A stretch of DNA of 15,046 bases from Equadaptatus sp045642965 (GTDB lineage Bacteria > Synergistota > Synergistia > Synergistales > Synergistaceae): the NCBI GenBank assembly GCA_045642965.1, contig JAZUJX010000068.1, positions 1 to 15,046 on the forward strand, in the 5' to 3' direction. The position numbers were made by a program, and so were the translations under genes. Under the pieces are notes generated by a model that did not search any database, was not told the origin of the DNA, and was given only the letters and a program-made list of their open reading frames with translations. Shown here one piece after another: positions 14,831-15,046 of this stretch; positions within the stretch are counted from its first letter, which is position 1, and the number at the start of each line of letters is the position of its first letter.

Positions 14831-15046
14831 TAACGGACTGATTCAGCCTGCCGTTTTTCGTAAACGGCGCATACCGCAAGCATTGCGCACCAGACTGCCG
14901 TACAAAGCAGTGCCATACATACTCCGGCAGTTGACATTTCAGCAAGCATTTCTTCTCTGCCAGCCGTAAGGAACGGTGCAAACGGAACTATTTCGCCATG
15001 CCAGAAATGCTCAAAGGCAAGCAGCACAGAGCCGCCGGTGAGAAGC
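14830..15046 (-). CDS. Membrane protein, C-terminal part (5' end outside the window)
   Basis: An open frame enters at the right edge and runs for 71 codons to the TAA at 14832-14830. A GTG at 15027 could be read as a start, but the frame is open to the window end and the residues before it (LLTGGS) continue a hydrophobic segment, so a start upstream of the window is more likely. Visible are the end of one membrane segment, then FEHFWHGEIVPFAPFLTAG, a conserved-looking loop with two His, and a second transmembrane helix at about ALLCTAVWCAMLAVCAVY. I do not recognise the family. It shares a TAATG junction with the next small membrane protein gene. Confidence 0.7.
   Translation of the reverse strand, partial: LLTGGSVLLAFEHFWHGEIVPFAPFLTAGREEMLAEMSTAGVCMALLCTAVWCAMLAVCAVYEKRQAESVR

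Overview
The window is a chromosomal segment with every recognisable gene on the minus strand, so transcription runs from high to low coordinates. It mixes Gram-negative traits (an SLH-domain plus beta-barrel porin with a C-terminal Phe, and a BepA-type periplasmic M48 protease with a signal peptide) with traits best known from Firmicutes (cdaA-cdaR-glmM, a TRAP/MtrB homologue, a DUF3842 protein). That combination suggests a diderm outside Proteobacteria. Synergistota is my best guess and Negativicutes the main alternative; this is inferred from gene content, not from a marker gene. No transposase, integrase, tRNA, rRNA or CRISPR array was seen.

Reading in the direction of transcription: (1) 15046-14480 holds the 3' end of an unrecognised membrane protein, a second small three-helix membrane protein joined to it by a TAATG overlap, and then a DUF3842 gene with its own -10-like box, closed by a hairpin terminator at 14016-14048. 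(2) 13981-12375 holds the SLH porin and a strong intrinsic terminator. (3) 12371-10144 holds trxB (thioredoxin reductase), whose TATAAT box sits just beyond the porin terminator, followed by a secreted M48 metalloprotease behind a 146-base gap that contains a perfect 9-bp inverted repeat. (4) 10056-1 is a tightly packed eight-gene run: dnaX, dnaE, mtrB, nfo, cdaA, cdaR, glmM, galU. Its junctions are 0 nt, 20 nt, a 4-nt overlap, 42 nt, an 8-nt overlap, 18 nt and 1 nt, with no terminator visible inside it.

The run in part 4 joins the replicative clamp loader and polymerase, an abasic-site endonuclease, c-di-AMP synthesis with its regulator, and the enzymes leading to UDP-GlcNAc and UDP-glucose, with a tryptophan-sensing RNA-binding protein in the middle. 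The observations most worth follow-up are: (a) the TRAP homologue in this setting, keeping the RNA-contacting KKR residues; (b) GAG triplets in strict 5-nt phase over the ribosome-binding site and start of the TRAP gene itself, suggesting autoregulation; (c) in dnaX, eight exact-length 21-bp units coding a charged heptad repeat, followed directly by a run of seven A where a -1 slip would reach a stop after one codon and give a 423-residue gamma-like product. No intergenic stretch exceeds 300 bases.
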